The position numbers and the translations under genes were made by a program. A model generated the notes under the pieces. That model was given only the letters and a program-made list of their open reading frames with translations. It was not told where the DNA came from and ran no database searches. This document shows, one piece after another, positions 9,378-19,174 of a stretch of 64,000 bases of DNA; position 1 is the stretch's first letter, and each line of letters starts with the position of its first letter. Source of the stretch: Rhodocollybia butyracea (taxonomy: Eukaryota; Basidiomycota; Agaricomycetes; Agaricales; Omphalotaceae); NCBI GenBank assembly GCA_015501585.1, contig JADNRY010000235.1, positions 1 through 64,000 on the forward strand. Direction: 5' to 3'.

Positions 9378-11331
9378 CTGGAGTGATATATTCCTCCAAT
9401 GCTCGTGTTGGTGAGCGATTCTTCAGGTAGACAGCATAAGCTACTGCCTCTAGCCACAAAAATAGTGGTAAGTTGTATTCTGCAAGCATAGCTCTTGCAT
9501 GCTCTATGATGGTACGGTTGAGCCTTTCTGCAACTCCATTTTGTTGGGGTGAGTGTGCAGCGGTGTATTCACAGCGGATACCTTGTGATGAAAGGTATTG
9601 TTTGACTTTGCCTGAAATATATTCCCCACCATTGTCAAAGCGGAATGCTTTACAGTGTTTGCCAGTTTGGGTGAATATGTAGGCAACATAATGTTTGATC
9701 TTGTCCTCCACCTCGGATTTCTGTTTCATAAAGTAGATTACTGTACGGCGGGATGCGCCATCAGTAAATGACACGAAGTATCCTTCTTGATTGATACCAG
9801 TGGTACGTGCAGGTCCCCAAACATCAGTGAAAGTCATTTCACCAATTTCAGTGTATTTCCTTTTGGCTTCAGGAGGAAATGGTTGCACATGCTGCTTGGC
9901 ACGTGTGCAGGCTTCACACTCAAAGGTAAGTGGACTGTCATGATCAACTACCATGCCAGTGACCATGCCTTTGTCCTTGAGTAGTTTGACTGACTTTGGT
10001 GTGATGTGACCAAAAGCTTTGTGCCATTCCTTCCAGGATCGAGCAGCAGCCTGTGAGGGGAATGCAAGAGTGGGAGTAGGTGCCAAAGAAGTAGGCTTAG
10101 AGGGAGGAGATCCAGTGGGTGATTTGCTACTAGGTGATGACCTAGTTGAGCTGTGAGTGACTGTGATGGCAAATAACTTGCCAATGCGCTTCCCATGTAT
10201 TATTTCGTGTGGTGAAGGTCCTGGGGTGTAAACAGATGCATACTTATCTGTGAACTTGACTATAAAATCAGCTTGGGTAATGCATCCAACACTGATTAGA
10301 TTGAAAGGTGCCTCAGGCACATGCAAAGCATTCTTCAATGTAATATTGAAGGCATGTTTGCCCAGGTGGCTGGCAATGGTTGCTGAGCCTTGTCCAATGA
10401 CTGGTGTACTGCCAAACCCTTTGACAGTGTGACCAGGTGTTTCAACATAAGCAGAGAAATAGGATTTATTGCGAATAATGTGCTTGGTACAGGCAGAGTC
10501 TATTAACCATGTATCAGGAGGTAAATCTTTATCTCCTGAGTATTGACTCATGAATGCAAAATTAGAGTCGGAATTGATAGCGGGTGACTCTTCCTGTGTG
10601 ACGTGAGCACGGTTTGGGTTCTGGGAGCGGTTCCGCAAGGAACGCTGGTAGTTCTGCTTCTTCTGCTGTGGCGTGTATGTTTTTCCGGCGGCGGCATCGC
10701 GGCATTCATTCTGGAAGTGCCCGATCCGGCCGCAATTATGACAGCCTTGATTTGATGGAAATGTAGTGCCGTGAGACTGCCGTTTGAATCTGTTGGCGGC
10801 AAGCGCAACATCATCAGAGTTCGGCTTGGCATGCTGGGTGCGGGATTGTTCTAAAATCCGCGCCACGAGCTTGTTGGAGTCGGAGAGGGAAGTGGTGTCG
10901 ATTCCCTGAATAAAATTGTTCCATGAGTCTGGGAGTGAAGTAAGCAGTGTAATAGAAAATTTGTCATCGGTCAATTTAGAATTGAGACTGGCGAGTTCTT
11001 TTCTATATCGGGTCATGGTTTTGATATGCTCCGAAATATCTTCTCCATCCTGGCATTGTGCACGGAATAGCTTTCGTCGAGCTATAACAATGCCGATAGG
11101 TCCTTGGGGCTGGTACATGTTGTCTAGAGTGCTCCATGCACTGTGTGATGTCCCGGCATCAGAAATATATACAAGCGGGTCGTCGCCAACCCTGAGTCGG
11201 ATGGCGGAAAGTGCTTGTCGGTCCTTCTTGGCCCAAGCTAAGACTGTGGGGTCTGAGTCAGGTGCATTTGGTTTAGCGGCCGTGCCGAGGGCATAATCCT
11301 CGAGGCCTAAATCGGTGAGTATTTCGAGCAT
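9049..11331 (-). CDS. Copia-1 Gag-protease-integrase
   Basis: The 760-residue frame starts at the first ATG after the primer site; the frame stays open without ATG up to the primer site. Gag (UBN2-like) covers residues 1 to about 180, with a CX2CX4HX4C knuckle at 197-210 (CHNCGRIGHFQNEC). The protease site is LIDSAC near 276-281, with Ala in place of the usual Gly. Integrase has the zinc set H437, H442, C472, C475 and the triad D503, D566, E602 with 35 residues between the last two. The frame ends at 9049, beyond a run of seven A (plus-strand T7, 9086-9092) where the RT frame takes over. Confidence 0.93.
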   Translation of the reverse strand: MLEILTDLGLEDYALGTAAKPNAPDSDPTVLAWAKKDRQALSAIRLRVGDDPLVYISDAGTSHSAWSTLDNMYQPQGPIGIVIARRKLFRAQCQDGEDISEHIKTMTRYRKELASLNSKLTDDKFSITLLTSLPDSWNNFIQGIDTTSLSDSNKLVARILEQSRTQHAKPNSDDVALAANRFKRQSHGTTFPSNQGCHNCGRIGHFQNECRDAAAGKTYTPQQKKQNYQRSLRNRSQNPNRAHVTQEESPAINSDSNFAFMSQYSGDKDLPPDTWLIDSACTKHIIRNKSYFSAYVETPGHTVKGFGSTPVIGQGSATIASHLGKHAFNITLKNALHVPEAPFNLISVGCITQADFIVKFTDKYASVYTPGPSPHEIIHGKRIGKLFAITVTHSSTRSSPSSKSPTGSPPSKPTSLAPTPTLAFPSQAAARSWKEWHKAFGHITPKSVKLLKDKGMVTGMVVDHDSPLTFECEACTRAKQHVQPFPPEAKRKYTEIGEMTFTDVWGPARTTGINQEGYFVSFTDGASRRTVIYFMKQKSEVEDKIKHYVAYIFTQTGKHCKAFRFDNGGEYISGKVKQYLSSQGIRCEYTAAHSPQQNGVAERLNRTIIEHARAMLAEYNLPLFLWLEAVAYAVYLKNRSPTRALEEYITPDEAFWKRKPDVSTLREFGSKCWVLRQDGQNRKLTSKSRPFHFTGLSDESRAWRYYNPESRKIQTSRNIIFGFDENPKSESSDIPVSALEGEQNTAEKNQNTSVQVANTW
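9086..9092 (-). other. A7 run at the frame change between integrase and RT
   Basis: In the Gag-integrase frame the codons read GCA GAA AAA AAT; in the RT frame they read CAG AAA AAA ATC. Moving between them needs a +1 shift, or loss of one A. No other interruption is seen. Confidence 0.7.
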
Positions 11332-11438
11332 TTTAATTTTCCAGGTGGAGTAATTTTCGACACCTGAAAGATGCTGAATTAGAAGGACGAGAGCGATAAG
11401 GAGCCGAGAATATGTGTGTGAGAGATCAGTCGGGGCCG

Positions 11439-11450
11439 GGGCCCATAACC
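11439..11450 (-). other. Primer-binding site of Copia-1
   Basis: The minus strand reads GGTTATGGGCCC, the complement of GGGCCCATAACC in the anticodon arm of initiator tRNA-Met. This indicates priming by a cut tRNA half, as in Drosophila copia. Confidence 0.85.
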
Positions 11451-11651
11451 TATTGTGATACTAGGCTATGAAAGTAAAGAATATTATTATTATTAGTGCG
11501 CTCCTCGAGAGAGCTTATATACCTAAGTACAATGTATCTAGAATGTTCTACATACTTCGAGTACTACTTACAAAGATAGAGGATATGATGAGTAAGCAAG
11601 TACGGAACATGAGAGTATGATCCGGAAGTATGATGTCATCGATCCGCAACA
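11451..11651 (-). repeat. 5' LTR of Copia-1
   Basis: Identical by eye to 7010-7210. TATATAAGCTC (sense) is a candidate TATA box inside it. Confidence 0.95.
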
Positions 11652-12439
11652 GTTGGTGAATATAGGAGAAGCTATTTTTCCATTCCTGGGGTAAATCAGT
11701 AACGGAGTGGATAGAAAAGTGGATGTTTGATGGATATTCGCGAGGAAACTGCTTGTCAGATATGTCGATGCATTCGATATTGAGCAGCACGTTGTTCTGG
11801 GAGTGGAAAGCAGAAAACTCTTGAGCCCATATGCCTACAATGTGAAGTTTGTAAACGAAGTTGGGCGAAGTAAGCTGCGACCTACCGGTGCCAGCACCAC
11901 TTTCGAGGACCAGATCATGCGAATGGAGGGTTATCGGTGCTAATGCAAGTTCATCTCCAAAGGCCTTTTTGAGGATACGATGCTGGAGGTTTAATCTTTT
12001 CAGAAGTGAATAGTAAGTATATCTAGTTAGTATATCAATATTCAATAGCTATAATATCACCTTTCTGTCTCGGCGTTGTCAGCAGGAAGAAGATAGTTTG
12101 ATGAAACATATTCTCGTTTTACGGTTTGTTCCATCATGCGTGGCTCGACGCTTTCCTGAATCGAACACTTGTTTAATACTTTTTCAGGCTCGTCACACGG
12201 TTTGAATGCAAACATGACGATGGGCTAGAGCTGGGCTAGAGATATTTTCAGTCTCGTCTCACGGTTTGAATGCAAACACGATGATAGGCTAGCGGTACTG
12301 GGCGGCATGTTAATATTAGGTGCTTCTTCCGAGCTCGTTTGTGATCTGATATCATGTCCCTGTGCCGAGGAGGCGGCACCAAAAGATGGATCCCATAGTG
12401 TGTTAGTGTATTCCCGAACTCTGCGCAAATGGCCATGAA

Positions 12440-13700
12440 AGTCTTGCACGATCCTGTTAAAGGTGGTTCGAGCGGGCTGCACGAGGAAGAGCAAGCTCAG
12501 CACTGGAAAAGATGGCCGGAAAAGCAAGAACACGTATGGTCTCCAAGAGTGAACTGAGCAAAAGTATCAACGAGACATCTAGATTCTAGAAAGCAAAAGG
12601 CGCTGGGTGAGTAAACACGTCACGCGGGCGTCAAAATGCTTGACCATACGAGCATTTGGTTACCAACTTGTCTGCCCTTTTGGCTTATTTGGATACACAA
12701 TAACTTCCTCTATATTCGCTTATCTCGTTCAGTTGAACACTCGAACTAGTAATCACAAGATGGTTCACGTCGTTTTTCGCAGATTTGGTTTGCAAAAAGT
12801 GTTGATGCACAAGTATCGATTTGGACGCTCTTTCGTGTTGAGTTACCTGCACAGATCCCTCCCTTCCAGTCTCATCATCTCTCTCCTCTGCGATTCCATT
12901 CCTTATCTAAAGCCTTATTCGCCACAAATTCTCTCCTATCACTTCCATTCTAACGCTCTCATTGGATTCAGATAATAATATGGCGCTCTATCTACCATTA
13001 TCCCGCCCTAGCCTCAAAAGTTTTGCCGACAGTCCATCCATTACCAACCTGGGTTCTTGATGCAGCCAGCGCGTTTCACCGAATCCCATCCACGAATCCA
13101 TCACGTCAGAGGAGATAAAGGAAGGAAAATTGAATCGGACTCGTTTCAGAGTTTGGAGTATTCGATTCTTTTAGGACCAATAAAGGTGTGTATATACCTT
13201 TGCTGCTACTCGGAACCATTGCTCAAGGGTACCTAGTTGTCCATTCACGTATCCACTCAACGTATCAACGTAGCCAAATAAACCCTGTTCCTCTTACATT
13301 CGGCACTACAAGCATAACGGGAAGCGGACTTGAATCGTTGGAACGCTGAATGAGCTACACGGTATGTGCACCATCTGCACCGATTACGCTTTGTTTTCGT
13401 GATTCTTTCGAATTTCTTCTCCCTCTTCGAATTGTTTGGTTCAGATTCACTCGTGTCGCTTACTGACTCTCTTCCTAGTTTCGGAGTAGCGGTACAACAA
13501 CAGTCGTGTCGTAGACCACCTTCTCACTCAACCCGCCAACACGCTCTTCCTCGCTTCCGCAGCATTGCATCTGGCCGAGAGCAAGACGCGTCTCCGTCCC
13601 TCCTTTATGTCGGTATCACTGGCGGCCTCGACGGCATCCTACATTTTGACTTGGAGTATTATCGATGGGATTGGTGCATGGAATTGCAGCTTTCATTGTG
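12440..13700 (+). repeat. Segmental duplication, copy A (partner at 30690-31990)
   Basis: Same order of matching blocks as 30690-31990 in the same orientation: GATCCTGTTAAA, GCAAGAACACGTATGG, GCAAAAGGCGC, TTCGCAGATTTGGT, TCCATTACCAACCTGGGTT, GCGTTTCACCGA, CACGTCAGAGGAGA, ACCAATAAAGGTGTGTATAT, GTATGTGCACCATCTG. Here it leads into the MFS transporter gene, so the duplicated block is that gene's promoter and first exons. Length differences between blocks show many small indels. Confidence 0.8.
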
Positions 13701-16023
13701 TAGCTTGCTAGAATTCCAAGCCTATAGATTAGTCCGGGGGTCCTGCGTAACATGCAAAGTTATTCATGGTATCATTTGAATCACGAGTGCCCGTGCGCAC
13801 TGACCCTTCATAAAGTTCATTAATCGGTTCGTTAGGTTTGAACCGTACAATTGCCCCCACCAGCCCCACCATCCGAGTGTCTAAATGGCTGCAAGACCCG
13901 CGTCACATTTTGCACCGAGACCCATTATAACCTTCTAGTATCACTCTTGGACGCCCCTTGCTTCAGGCACAAATTATGTGAGTCTACTCTCAAATCTTTT
14001 ATTCAATGATTCGAAAATTTACCGTGGCTTTCAGGCCTTTTCGGGTGTGGAAGAATGCTGTTTAGAGAGGGAATAATCTATTTAACTAGCCTATGCTCCT
14101 CAACTCGCGGCGCGTTTGCCTATATCGCATACTCAACTCAATGCTATTATTGCTTTGGCAGGAAACGGTAGATGTCCAGTGCTAGTAGTTCTCATCAATG
14201 CCTCACTGCTCGTTCTAGTTGGGGTCTATTTCTCCTCGCCTCTATGGGACATAAGCGCCGATAATCTTGGAACGAAGTTGAACTTAATCCCGGGCTTCTG
14301 CTTTCTTCTCGCAGGGTATTCTGGTATACGATAATGGGATCAGTACGCCCGAACCAAGCGCCTCCACTTCAGTAATCTTGCTTCTCCTTTTCGCTCTCAT
14401 GACTGGAGTAGGCGGCGCTGGCGGGTATATGACTGCGCTCAATGTAACCGCAAGAAGCTTCCCAGATTCATTGGCACGTACAACGTTTCTGATATACCAG
14501 ACATTTAATAATAGTGTACTACAGCGTGGCTCTGACCTCGGTCTCGTCGTATCCGGCTTCGGGCTATCGGCGTTCTTATTTTCCTTCATCGCTCAACCGC
14601 GTTTCCTGGACAAAAACATCGTATCTGCTATTGACTCAGGCACTGGGGTCAGCGCTACCGCTGCTCATTGGCGTCTTCGTTATTCAACCAATACCTCTCT
14701 CAGTTCCATCCACTCGCGAATCCGAGGCTACGGAAGTCGATGATGTAGACTCCATTGATTTCTCCAAAAAAGGAATCTGTACCTGAAGACGGCGCTCTGC
14801 TGAAGCAGTTCTACGGGAGGAAACTATTAACTTCGGTTGGCTTTTGGATATTGTTTTGCAATTTCTCATTGGGTATGTCCTTGAGCGCTCTTATGACAAT
14901 CAATCTGACCTTTTGGGCCAGTCAGTGAGGTAGGCCTTATGTGTGAGTCTCTCGAATAAACTCTTTCTTCCTCTGTCGCCAACACAGTTTTTGGAGAGAA
15001 GATATCAACAACATTGGTTCTATAGCGCAAGTCCTCTACATTCACGAACATCATTCAACCTACGACAAGATCAAGATTTTTACATGGCAAGCAACTACTT
15101 AAGTCTCCATGATTAGCAGGATATGTTTTTCTGGTCGGATATTCATTGGTATGCATTACTATTACGACTTGTGCACCACTTGAGTGTACTTATTCTTCTC
15201 GGAAGGCCTGTTATCCGACTTCGCCAAAGCCCGTTGGAACATTCCTCGATCCTAGTGCCCATATCCGCACTTGCCTCTCAAATCACACTGGCCTCTGCTC
15301 ACGTAAACGTGGTTTCGGCATTATGGAAATCAAGTTGGGGCTCGGGTACGGGGTGCTCTTCTCGTTATCCACTACGATCGCTACTGAGTGGTTTGGACAA
15401 GAGGTGTGGGATCTCTGAATCGGCGACACTGATGTGCTCGCGTGACTTTGACAGTCTTTGACATTAGAATGATGGCCGCCAGCAAGCCGGTACACCAGAA
15501 AAGACCAGAACGCAAGAAGCGTGTCAGGAAAATGCTATAATACATGTAGGTATATTAGCTTGTAAGTATTTTTTAACAGCAGAACAAATCGACGAAACAA
15601 CAAAGGTATTCGTACACTATGGACTATGGCGGCTGAGCGGCTTGTGGATGGCCATCAGAGCTGTCAAAGCCACGCGAGCACATCAGTGTCGCCGATTCAG
15701 AGATCCCACACCTCTTGGGTTTGGACTAGGTGAGTCTTTGACTCAAGTGTAAAGACTAATCAACTGATTCACCGCTCTTTTCCGAAACGTTTGAATTTCT
15801 CGCCTCTCATAGGTGGAAACGTCTTTTCAATGGCTTTCGGGAGAAACCTGGATATGCTGAGATACTGGCTAGCGTTTCGTTAAATGTGTGTTTGGATGGA
15901 AGGCCATGTTACGTTGATACGCTGTATCTTACTATCGCAGGGTGTGTGGTCGCTGTGTTTTTGAGTTTATGGACAGCCTGGAGAGATCGTGTACGTAGGG
16001 TTGGAAGGCAGCTTTCGGGGTAA
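13345..16023 (+). pseudogene. MFS transporter (Mch1/nodulin-like type), decayed
   Basis: Recognisable pieces occur in order on the plus strand: NTLFLASAALHLA near 13540, YAPQLAARLPISHTQLNA from 14090, FALMTGVGGAGGYMTALNV near 14390, GLVVSGFGLSAFLFSFIA near 14540, GGNVFSMAFGRNLD near 15815, and the C-terminal YVDTLYLTIAGC...LSLWTAWRDR at 15908-15990, ending at a TAA at 16021-16023. These match the fungal monocarboxylate-transporter-like Mch1 family by recall. The pieces are in different frames, conserved stretches are missing between EWFG and GGN, and a MULE-like element sits at 15399-15716. The start at 13345 (MSYT, donor GTATGT) is a guess. It is not a working gene. Confidence 0.75.
15399..15716. 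mobile_element. MULE-like miniature element with long inverted repeats
   Basis: The first 54 bases (AAGAGGTGTGGGATCTCTGA onward) match the complement of the last 54 with one or two differences, and weaker pairing extends the arms to about 85 bases. It interrupts the MFS pseudogene. Flanks read GGTTTGGAC on both sides (15390-15398 and 15718-15726, with one extra G at 15717), a 9-bp duplication as made by Mutator-like elements. No transposase is inside the 318 bp. Confidence 0.7.
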
Positions 16024-17536
16024 GAGCACGAGAATGTACGTAGATCCGGGGGTTTTAACGATTGATAATGATTCGTGACCTTGTCAATAGTGGTGAATGG
16101 GATTATGGTGGCTTCGCAGCTCGTAGAAAGACGTTTTCTCCCTGTAGACCGGTCAGGCCACGTAGAAGAATCGAGTGCTAATTGTAGCGAATTGTAGAGA
16201 ATACGAAAACACCACGTTTCCAGTGGGCCCAGAGCGCCTTTCGTCAATTTTCATTACTCTCTGACTGCGTGAAGGGGCAGGCACGAACAAAGACAGATCT
16301 GGAGTCGCGAAACCAACGAGATGGTGATCACTGGTACGCCGCATACCTATCTTCTACATTCTCCTGACAGTTTACTGGTCTAGAGTCCAGACAACGCGCA
16401 CGTCAAGGCGGCTCAAGCTTGAACTCTGGTCGGGGCTTTTCGCCGCGCCTACTTCGAAGCAGATGACACTTGTGTGATCTTTGACAAAGTGTTTACACTG
16501 AACTTAAGTTATAGCTTCAGGGACAATAAAAATATCGCACTCTGGGATCCTCATGGGGTCTCTTCCATATCGGAGTCTTTCCAAGGTTGTGTTTATCTCC
16601 GAAGCCCTGTCCAGGGCTCAGGCCAAGCTAGAGGAGTCAATTATGTCTATGCTGTAAGTTTACCAAAAACAACAACGATGAAAAGCGATGAAACCACTGA
16701 AACGGTAAGCATGAGGACATGACTCACCCTGATTTCCGGCAACGATTGGGGGCTCCAGTGTTTCAAGAAGTGTTCTAGTAAAACATGGTATGTATATGTA
16801 TGATGGCAATCTGTATACCGCAGCTTTTCGACTTCGGATGAGCGTATATTAATACATTTGCACCGGCGTTGGACACGCGTTTTAGCCTCTTTACTTGGGT
16901 TTGAAATAACTCGCCAGCTACCTATCAAATTCGTGATCAGCTTCTCAAGTCCTTCCAGCCTGTTCCTGTTCCCGGCGCCTTGACGCGCCCGTAGCGCGTA
17001 GCTCTACGAGGTCATTTTTAGACTGTATACATGTCCTGGTCGTTGTTCTTCTCGTTTCTTATACCCAGCCTCTCCGTTAGTTCATCTAAGATGCCATCAC
17101 CATGCGGCACGGAAATGATAGTACTCATGCCCGCGGTACTTCTGCTTCTCAGTGTTCACACACTGTGCTTCAGGTGTGGCCGATCGTGCGATCATCGGAA
17201 TTCTATTGGGTTGAGTAGGCAGGCAACGCAGTAGTCTGTAGCTCACGAAGAAAAAGTAGGGAGGGGCAGGGAGGGGCACGGCAATCGAACGGTTGACCAC
17301 TCCCTGCGACAGATGTCGGAAGGTTCTAAGACATCTGCACGCACCAAGACAACACCAATATTTACTCATACTCCCAATGAAGCAATTAATGGCCATATGC
17401 AGTGCTTACCCTGTTAATGAGGACATGTGTAGTCAGGTAGAGAACAACAAAAAGGCTTCACTCCTACTCTTTTAGCGACACTCGCAAAACCCTCTTTCCT
17501 CTATTTACTTCGTTTTCCAGAGAAAAAACAACTAGA
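16024..17536. other. Intergenic stretch
   Basis: I see no gene that I can support. Several short open frames exist on both strands, but none has a recognisable motif, a plausible splice pattern or a homologue within the window. Confidence 0.4.
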
Positions 17537-18481
17537 ATGTCACGGTCTGAACACTCGCGTAAGTCACTATTTCATGCGCAATCAAAACAATCCTGTGGTT
17601 AGAAACTTGTTATCGAGATCAACGATTCAACCTCGTGGTTCTAGATATAATTCTATCAAGCAGGATAAGCTCAAACCTCATACTTATCTGTGATTCTAGA
17701 GAACGAAGGAAACTCAAGAAAAAACTTCTGTTTGGCCGTTCAAGTTGAAGAGAATACGATCCATCTAAATTGTGATTTGATCCATTCTTCAAACGTTCTG
17801 TATCTGATTTCATGTGCTCTAGATGAGCTTCCTCCACTCGTAAAAGCCTTGAAGAAAGGGTTCGAAACCTTTCTTATGGCAGCCTGTATTGCGGCACGTA
17901 GTCACTGCTTGACCACTGATGATAGTTACTTACTTATGGATCCTCAGTCTATCCTTTTAGCGACCACCGCAGCTATAATATTTGGTACCATATCGCGGGA
18001 TAGTTCCTTGCAAGCTCGGCGCAAGGATTTGTTGCTGGCATTGTCGTACATTGCAATCAGCTTCAATATAAGCGCAACCATCAATGCCCTTTGCGTGATG
18101 GATAGGCTTGCAGCCCTTCCAATCTCTGCCAGGGGCCGGACCGGTCGAAACCACCTCCCAGAACTGAAGTCGAGGCCACTGACAGCAATCTTGCGTGCTT
18201 TCGACGGGAAAAAAGGCCTCATGAGATTTTTATACGTTTCGTGTAAGTTGATGCATGCCGCTCAACTGCACTGATGGCTCACGAATCGTACAGGGATGTT
18301 CTCCTTCTCTTTCGGTATTATCTTCGACTTTCTGCAGCTGGTTCTCTACGCCTGGAATGTAGAAACATTAGGCGTCAAAATTGCTGTAACAATTGCAGTG
18401 ATTTTTTCAGCGCTTCCGTTTGCAGTGTACATATTTACCCACTTCTTGCCAAAACCTACGTCGATAGACAGTACTGCATAG
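17537..18481 (+). CDS. Spliced four-TM membrane protein, function unknown
   Basis: Exons 17537-17558, 17700-18242 and 18294-18481 sum to 753 bases, 250 residues, in one frame. Donors are GTAAGT and GTAAGT; acceptors are TCTAG and TACAG. The N-terminus (MSRSEHSQNEGN) is polar. Hydrophobic segments are ILLATTAAIIFGTIS, LLLALSYIAISFNISATINA, FSFSFGIIFDFLQLVLYA and IAVTIAVIFSALPFAVYIF. A polar loop with the RGRTGRNHLPELK stretch separates the second and third. It resembles lineage-specific Agaricomycete integral membrane proteins, but I cannot name a role. Unlike its neighbours it looks undamaged. Confidence 0.75.
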
Positions 18482-19174
18482 AACCGCATAGAGCCTGAGG
18501 CACGATTAGTTCTCCAGACGTTATTATTATTAATTTATTGGCAAGTCCAGCAAAATACTATTACTCAATTAATTAATGGATTGGACCATGCCGTGTAATA
18601 AATTCTTCCTTCCTTCCTTCCTTCCTAGAGCCGGGAAAAACCTTACTTCATATATTTTACAAATTTTTGTTACTTATAATCCAAGTAGTCGACCTACTAG
18701 TTAATACTATATATCATGATCTTATATATTCACCGTGTAGCTCTTCACCATACTTACCATAGACGGCGACTTTATGTGGCTATTTCTCAATAATAAATTA
18801 ACACTGGCAAAAAACCTGTTTCAACTTTGACATAGATTGCCACATAGGCTGCCATTCGCTATCACGACTTACCGGGTTTCATTGGGGTTTCAAGTTTTGC
18901 CTCTATGGGAGCTTTGTGCAAAGGGAAGAATAGACAAGTATCAGCCGTATCGGATGATTTGGATGGCGACAAGGTTATCAACATTCCCGGCTTGCTTCAG
19001 GCCTTGATTGCCACCCGCACACGGGCGCTTTAGACATAAAGGGGCACAAACAGCTACGATGCTCACATGGTATAAGATCAGCCTGCCCTTCAGTTAATTT
19101 AAACTCGAGATGATGTGACAGATACATCTTGAACCACATCTATCATCATCAAACTGGCTGACTGGCTGACCAGA
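18482..19174. other. Intergenic with a short microsatellite
   Basis: AT-rich, without a supported gene. A (TTCC)n run of about 21 bases lies at 18606-18626. The part near 19175 should hold the promoter of the NACHT-WD40 gene. Confidence 0.5.

Larger units (their letters stand above)
7010..11651 (-). mobile_element. Complete Ty1/Copia retrotransposon (Copia-1)
   Basis: Length 4642 bp on the minus strand. The two LTRs (7010-7210 and 11451-11651, 201 bp each) are identical as far as I can read them. GTTGG flanks both ends (7005-7009 and 11652-11656). The primer site GGTTATGGGCCC lies next to the 5' LTR and the polypurine tract GAGGGGGAG next to the 3' LTR. Gene order is Gag, protease, integrase, RT, RNase H, which defines Copia. 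A single frame change separates integrase from RT. Identical LTRs imply a very recent insertion. Confidence 0.97.
6514..12215 (-). pseudogene. Class I SAM-dependent methyltransferase, split by a Copia element
   Basis: Minus-strand exons are 12215-12061, 11995-11886 and 11834-11652; exon 3 then continues at 7004-6514 after the transposon. The sum is 939 bases, 312 residues, in one frame. Introns are GT-AG, and intron 1 has a TACTAAC-like branch site. Motif I is VLESGAGTG, interrupted by intron 2; IECIDIS is the acidic motif II; a later segment is VLKPGAWIELVE. This fits the fungal LaeA/TAM-like class I methyltransferases, acting on an unknown small molecule or protein. A 4.6 kb Copia element sits in exon 3 with a GTTGG target duplication, so this allele should be non-functional; the flanks show no other damage, pointing to a recent hit. 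Confidence 0.85.
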
